Position numbers and translations under genes: made by a program. The notes beneath the pieces were generated by a model. The model was not told the origin of the DNA and searched no databases. It saw nothing but the letters and a program-made list of their open reading frames with translations. Shown in pieces: positions 61,111-64,000 of a stretch of DNA of 64,000 nt; positions within the stretch are counted from its first letter, which is position 1; each line of letters starts with the position of its first letter. The stretch comes from Pseudomonas sp. FP2335 (GTDB lineage Bacteria > Pseudomonadota > Gammaproteobacteria > Pseudomonadales > Pseudomonadaceae): contig NZ_CP117437.1 in the NCBI RefSeq assembly GCF_030687535.1, positions 5,887,501-5,951,500 of the forward strand. Reading direction: 5' to 3'.

Positions 61111-61356
61111 TCATTTCTTTTTGATCAGACCGTAGATCACCAGCAGGATGATCGCGCCGACCAGCGCACCAATGAAGCCCGCGCCCTGGCCTGCCTGGTA
61201 GATACCCAGCGCCTGGCCACCATAGGTCGCGGCAAGGGAGCCGGCGATACCCAGCAGGATGGTCATGATCCAGCCCATGCTGTCGTCGCCTGGCTTGAGG
61301 AAACGCGCGAGCAGACCGACGATCAAGCCGATAAAGATGGTTCCGATGATACCCAT
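61111..61356 (-). CDS. GlsB/YeaQ/YmgE-family small membrane protein
   Basis: 81 residues, three hydrophobic helices with the family glycine pattern: MGIIGTIFIGLIVGLLARFLKPG (first 23, read as IIGTIFIGLIVGLLAR), GWIMTILLGIAGSLAATYGG and GFIGALVGAIILLVIYGLIKKK, read as GALVGAIILLVIYGL. Such proteins are often stress-induced; their function is not known. ATG 61356 is preceded by GAGGGAAA. A 10-base perfect inverted repeat (GCCAAAGCCT/AGGCTTTGGC, 61387-61410) lies 31 bases upstream of the start. Confidence 0.9.
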   Translation of the reverse strand: MGIIGTIFIGLIVGLLARFLKPGDDSMGWIMTILLGIAGSLAATYGGQALGIYQAGQGAGFIGALVGAIILLVIYGLIKKK

Positions 61357-61386
61357 GGCATTTCCCTCTGAATGTAGGTGAGCTAT

Positions 61387-61410
61387 GCCAAAGCCTAGAC
61401 AGGCTTTGGC
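61387..61410. other. Perfect 10-base hairpin between purK and the GlsB-type gene
   Basis: GCCAAAGCCT and AGGCTTTGGC are complementary around AGAC. No T-run on either strand. It may end the purEK transcript or fold in the leader of the next gene. Confidence 0.5.
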
Positions 61411-61461
61411 ATCCTGCAATCAGAGAGACGACGGTCACCAATGGTTCCCGTCGGACTTGGC

Positions 61462-62547
61462 TTATTGCTCGGCGATCAGCGCTTCAACCTTGAGGATCTG
61501 CGCTTCCAGCGTCGCGCGGTCCTTGCAGCGCAGGTTGGCATGGCCGACCTTGCGCCCGGCCTTGAAGGCCTTGCCGTAGTGATGCAAGTGGCAGTCGTCG
61601 ATGGCGATGACTTTTTCAACCGGCGGTACCACGCCGATGAAGTTGAGCATTGCGCTCTCGCCAACCTTGGCCGTGGAGCCCAACGGCAAGCCCGCCACCG
61701 CCCGCAGGTGGTTTTCGAACTGGCTGCACTCGGCGCCTTCGGTGGTCCAGTGCCCGGAGTTGTGCACCCGCGGCGCGATTTCGTTGGCCTTGAGGCCACC
61801 GTCGACTTCAAAGAACTCGAACGCCATCACCCCAACGTAATCCAGCTGCTTGAGCACGCGGCTGGAATAGTCTTCGGCCAGGGCCTGCAACGGGTGATCA
61901 GTGCTGGCCACGGACAGCTTGAGGATGCCGCTGTCGTGGGTGTTGTGCACCAACGGGTAGAAGCGGGTTTCGCCATCACGGGCACGCACGGCGATCAGCG
62001 AGACTTCGCCGGTGAACGGCACGAAGCCTTCCAGCAGGCAGGCGACGCTGCCCAGTTCGGCGAAGGTGTCGACCACATCAGCGGCGGTGCGCAGGACTTT
62101 CTGGCCCTTGCCGTCGTAACCCAGGGTGCGGGTTTTCAGCACGGCCGGCAGGCCGATGCTGGCGACGGCGGCGTCCAGGTCCGCCTGGGACTGGATGTCG
62201 GCGAAGGCCGGGGTCGGAATGCCCAGGTCCTTGAACATGCTTTTCTCGAACCAGCGGTCGCGAGCGATGCGCAAGGCTTCGGCGCTCGGGTACACCGGCA
62301 CGAACTGCGACAGGAAGGCCACGGTCTCGGCCGGGACGCTTTCGAACTCGAAGGTCACCAGGTCGACTTCGTCGGCCAGTTGACGCAGGTGGTCCGGGTC
62401 GCTGTAGTCAGCGCGCAGGTGTTCACCCAGGGCCGCCGCACAAGCGTCCGGCGCCGGGTCCAGGAAAGCGAAGTTCATCCCCAGCGGGGTTCCCGCCAGG
62501 GCCAGCATGCGACCCAGTTGGCCGCCACCGATTACACCGATTTTCAT
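61462..62547 (-). CDS. purK: N5-carboxyaminoimidazole ribonucleotide synthase PurK
   Basis: ATP- and bicarbonate-dependent carboxylation of aminoimidazole ribonucleotide in purine synthesis. 361 residues with the N-terminal IGVIGGGQLGRMLALA, ATP-grasp motifs (VLKTRTLGYDGKGQKVL, FEFFEVDGGLKANEIAPRVHNSGHW, read as NEIAPRVHNSGHWT) and the C-terminal domain (LHHYGKAFKAGRKVGHANL). ATG 62547 was preferred to 62556. purE ends 11 bases upstream. Confidence 0.97.
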   Translation of the reverse strand: MKIGVIGGGQLGRMLALAGTPLGMNFAFLDPAPDACAAALGEHLRADYSDPDHLRQLADEVDLVTFEFESVPAETVAFLSQFVPVYPSAEALRIARDRWFEKSMFKDLGIPTPAFADIQSQADLDAAVASIGLPAVLKTRTLGYDGKGQKVLRTAADVVDTFAELGSVACLLEGFVPFTGEVSLIAVRARDGETRFYPLVHNTHDSGILKLSVASTDHPLQALAEDYSSRVLKQLDYVGVMAFEFFEVDGGLKANEIAPRVHNSGHWTTEGAECSQFENHLRAVAGLPLGSTAKVGESAMLNFIGVVPPVEKVIAIDDCHLHHYGKAFKAGRKVGHANLRCKDRATLEAQILKVEALIAEQ

Positions 62548-62558
62548 CGTCAACAACC

Positions 62559-63050
62559 TCAGGCGATGCGTGGGTCTGGATTGTCCAGCACGCTGTCTGT
62601 CTGCTCAGCACGGAATTTTTTCAGCACCGCGTGGAACTGCGGGTGCTTGGCGCCCAGGATGCTGGCGGACAGCAACGCGGCGTTGATCGCGCCGGCCTTG
62701 CCGATCGCCAGGGTCGCCACCGGGATGCCGGCCGGCATCTGCACGATGGACAACAGCGAATCCACGCCCGAGAGCATCGCCGACTGCACCGGCACGCCAA
62801 GGACCGGCAGGTGGGTCTTGGCCGCACACATGCCTGGCAGGTGCGCTGCACCGCCGGCACCGGCGATGATCACCTCGATGCCACGGGATTCTGCTTCATC
62901 GGCATACTGGAACAGCAAATCCGGGGTGCGGTGGGCAGAGACCACTTTCACCTCATACGGAATGCCGAGTTTTTCCAGCATATCGGCGGTGTGGCTAAGG
63001 GTGGACCAATCGGACTTGGAGCCCATGATCACGCCAACCAATGCACTCAT
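62559..63050 (-). CDS. purE: N5-carboxyaminoimidazole ribonucleotide mutase PurE
   Basis: Moves the carboxyl group from N5 to C4 in purine synthesis, acting after PurK. 163 residues, class I Pur[32 protein letters not shown] (catalytic histidine), [20 protein letters not shown] and [20 protein letters not shown], read as [17 protein letters not shown]. First gene of the purEK operon. Confidence 0.98.
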   Translation of the reverse strand: MSALVGVIMGSKSDWSTLSHTADMLEKLGIPYEVKVVSAHRTPDLLFQYADEAESRGIEVIIAGAGGAAHLPGMCAAKTHLPVLGVPVQSAMLSGVDSLLSIVQMPAGIPVATLAIGKAGAINAALLSASILGAKHPQFHAVLKKFRAEQTDSVLDNPDPRIA

Positions 63051-63180
63051 CGTCGTGCCTCTTCTCTCTGGGCGCCCGCAGGCGCGTCAAAAAACAACAA
63101 GCCACGCGGGAAATCCGGCGTGGCTTGGTGTGCGAATTAAGGCCGGTTGGACCGGCCGAAGGCCGCGCAGTATACCGTAA
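63051..63180 (-). promoter_or_regulatory. purE promoter and attenuator-like leader
   Basis: On the minus strand TATACT (63174-63169) is a good -10; the -35 is weak. Within the leader are GGCCGGT/ACCGGCC (63141-63147/63151-63157), a small GGCC/GGCC hairpin (63154-63164) that shares bases with it, and AAGCCACGC/GCGTGGCTT (63099-63107/63118-63126) followed by GTTGTTTTTTG, a terminator-like structure about 50 bases before the purE ATG. The T-rich tail ahead of a gene, not behind one, suggests attenuation; alternatively it ends the LysR transcript from upstream. Confidence 0.5.
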
Positions 63181-63292
63181 TAATCCAGATAAACAGCCCC
63201 TTGGATGACCATCTGTCTAGCGGGGCAAAGCGGCGGTTTTATTGACTTTCAGGTCAGCGAAAACAACACACATTCCCCATGGGAACTGGGTC

Positions 63293-63368
63293 AATGTGGG
63301 AGCTGGCTTGCCTGCGATAGCAATGGTGAATTCACTACAGCTATCGCAGGCAAGCCAGCTCCCACATT
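63293..63368. repeat. REPIN, second sequence type
   Basis: Inverted units TGTGGGAGCTGGCTTGCCTG and complement, with ATCGCAGG in place of TCGCGAGC seen in the other elements, so it belongs to a different REP subgroup. The inner CTATCGCAGGCAAGCCAGCT is a near-perfect complement of the left unit. Confidence 0.88.
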
Positions 63369-63382
63369 GATCTTCAGCGCAC

Positions 63383-64000
63383 TCAAGCGCCCTGCGCCGC
63401 CCCACCTTCCAACTTGCGCCACAACAACCGCACGTTGGCCTTGCGCACCAACGCGCAGCGATACAGGCGAATCTCCAACGGCACATGCCATTGCGGGCCG
63501 CCGCACACCACCAATTCACCACGCGCCAATTCCGCCCGCACGCTCAACTGCGGCACCCAGGCGATACCCAAGCCTTCCAGGGCCATGCTTTTAAGACTGT
63601 CGGCCATGGCGGTTTCATACACGGTGGTAAAGCGCAGCGCACGTTGGCGCAATAGCAAGTGAACGGATCGGCCAAGAAACGCACCGGCGCTGTAGGCCAG
63701 GAGCGGCACGCTGCCCTCACCTTCCAGGTCGAACAACGGCTTGCCATCGGCATCGGCCGCGCACACCGGGAGCATTTCGGTGTTGCCCAGGTGCAGCGAG
63801 GGGAAAATTTCGGCGTCCATTTGCATCGCCGCGTCCGGGTCGTAGAACGCCAGCATCAGGTCGCAGCCACCCTCGCGCAGGGCGTGCACGGCATCGCCGA
63901 CGTTGGTAGCCACCAACCGCGTGGCGATGTTCAGGCCTTCGTTGCGCAATTGCGCGATCCAGCGCGGGAAGAACCCCAGCGCCAGGGAGTGGGCCGCCGC
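63383..64000 (-). CDS. LysR-family transcriptional regulator, effector-binding domain (5' end outside window)
   Basis: About 205 C-terminal residues are present; the frame is open to the right edge, so the DNA-binding helix-turn-helix is outside the window. The visible part has the LysR substrate-binding layout: LATRLVATNVGDAVHALREGGCDLMLAFYD-like NIATRLVATNVGDAVHALRE, then CDLMLAFYDPDA, TEMLPVCAADADGKPLFDL, ADSLKSMALEGLGIAWVPQL and the final VPLEIRLYRCAL. In other Pseudomonas genomes a LysR gene beside purEK is followed by aspA outside this window. Its targets are unknown. Confidence 0.85.
   Translation of the reverse strand, partial: AAAHSLALGFFPRWIAQLRNEGLNIATRLVATNVGDAVHALREGGCDLMLAFYDPDAAMQMDAEIFPSLHLGNTEMLPVCAADADGKPLFDLEGEGSVPLLAYSAGAFLGRSVHLLLRQRALRFTTVYETAMADSLKSMALEGLGIAWVPQLSVRAELARGELVVCGGPQWHVPLEIRLYRCALVRKANVRLLWRKLEGGAAQGA

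Noticed and set aside
63099..63126. Calling the purE leader hairpin a purine riboswitch
   Set aside because: No purine-aptamer three-way junction could be drawn around it; only simple stems and a T-run are visible.
2538..63368. Repeated inverted sequences that might suggest a CRISPR array
   Set aside because: The copies are dispersed over 60 kb, single or paired in inverted orientation, with no regular spacers and no cas genes. They are REP/REPIN elements.

Overview
This 64-kb window is high-GC pseudomonad chromosome, almost certainly from the Pseudomonas fluorescens group. The gene order recG / HDOD protein // HU / rubredoxin reductase / rubredoxin / ubiC / ubiA / phoB / phoR / CorC-type protein / M23 protein / response regulator / phoU-pstBACS / MFS, then purEK and a LysR gene, is the Pseudomonas order. 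Ten or so palindromic REP/REPIN elements of the 'GTGGGAGCGGGCTTGCTCGCGA' type sit in the gaps, which is also typical of this group. No tRNA, rRNA, CRISPR array, prophage or insertion sequence was recognised.

Layout. (1) 1-3.03 kb: end of recG, a YbaK/HDOD-domain signalling protein, and a small SCP2-like protein. (2) 3.15-20.14 kb, minus strand: one tightly coupled operon fha1-tssJ-tssK-tssL-tssM-tagF-pppA-ppkA-tagT-tagS-tagR-tagQ. It holds the membrane complex, baseplate component TssK and the threonine-phosphorylation control pathway of a type VI secretion system (T6SS) of the P. aeruginosa HSI-I type; it ends in a strong terminator. (3) 20.53-32.5 kb, plus strand, divergent: tssA-tssB-tssC-hcp-tssE-tssF-tssG-clpV-vgrG, the sheath, tube, baseplate, recycling ATPase and spike. 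tagJ, which lies between hcp and tssE in HSI-I, is missing. (4) 32.5-40.4 kb: two effector modules. On the plus strand are an Eag-type chaperone, a 1482-residue PAAR-RHS protein with a C-terminal GHH/HNH-like nuclease domain, and a SUKH/SMI1-type immunity protein. On the minus strand are EagT6, a Tse6-type PAAR protein with a C-terminal toxin domain I cannot assign, and a 177-residue putative immunity protein. (5) 40.5-46.7 kb: HU, rubredoxin reductase and rubredoxin, ubiCA, a small secreted protein, phoBR. (6) 47-57.3 kb: CorC-like protein, DUF4124-M23 protein, CheY-type regulator, and the phosphate operon pstS-pstC-pstA-pstB-phoU. (7) 57.5-64 kb: MFS transporter, acyl-CoA thioesterase, hexose-6-phosphate mutarotase, DUF3299 protein, GlsB/YeaQ-type membrane protein, purK, purE, and the 3' part of a LysR regulator.

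How it works together. TagQRST sense the envelope and drive PpkA; PpkA phosphorylates Fha1 and so activates the machine, PppA reverses this and TagF restrains it. TssJLM anchor the baseplate, TssBC contract around the Hcp tube, and ClpV recycles the sheath. VgrG carries one of two rival PAAR tips, each with its own chaperone and a toxin with linked immunity. PhoBR with PstSCAB-PhoU form the phosphate-starvation circuit; Pho-box-like sites precede phoB, pstS and also pstC.

Most interesting for follow-up: the unassigned toxin/immunity pair; a pair of homologous terminators bounding that module; a leader of three tandem perfect hairpins before the HU gene; and an attenuator-like leader before purE.
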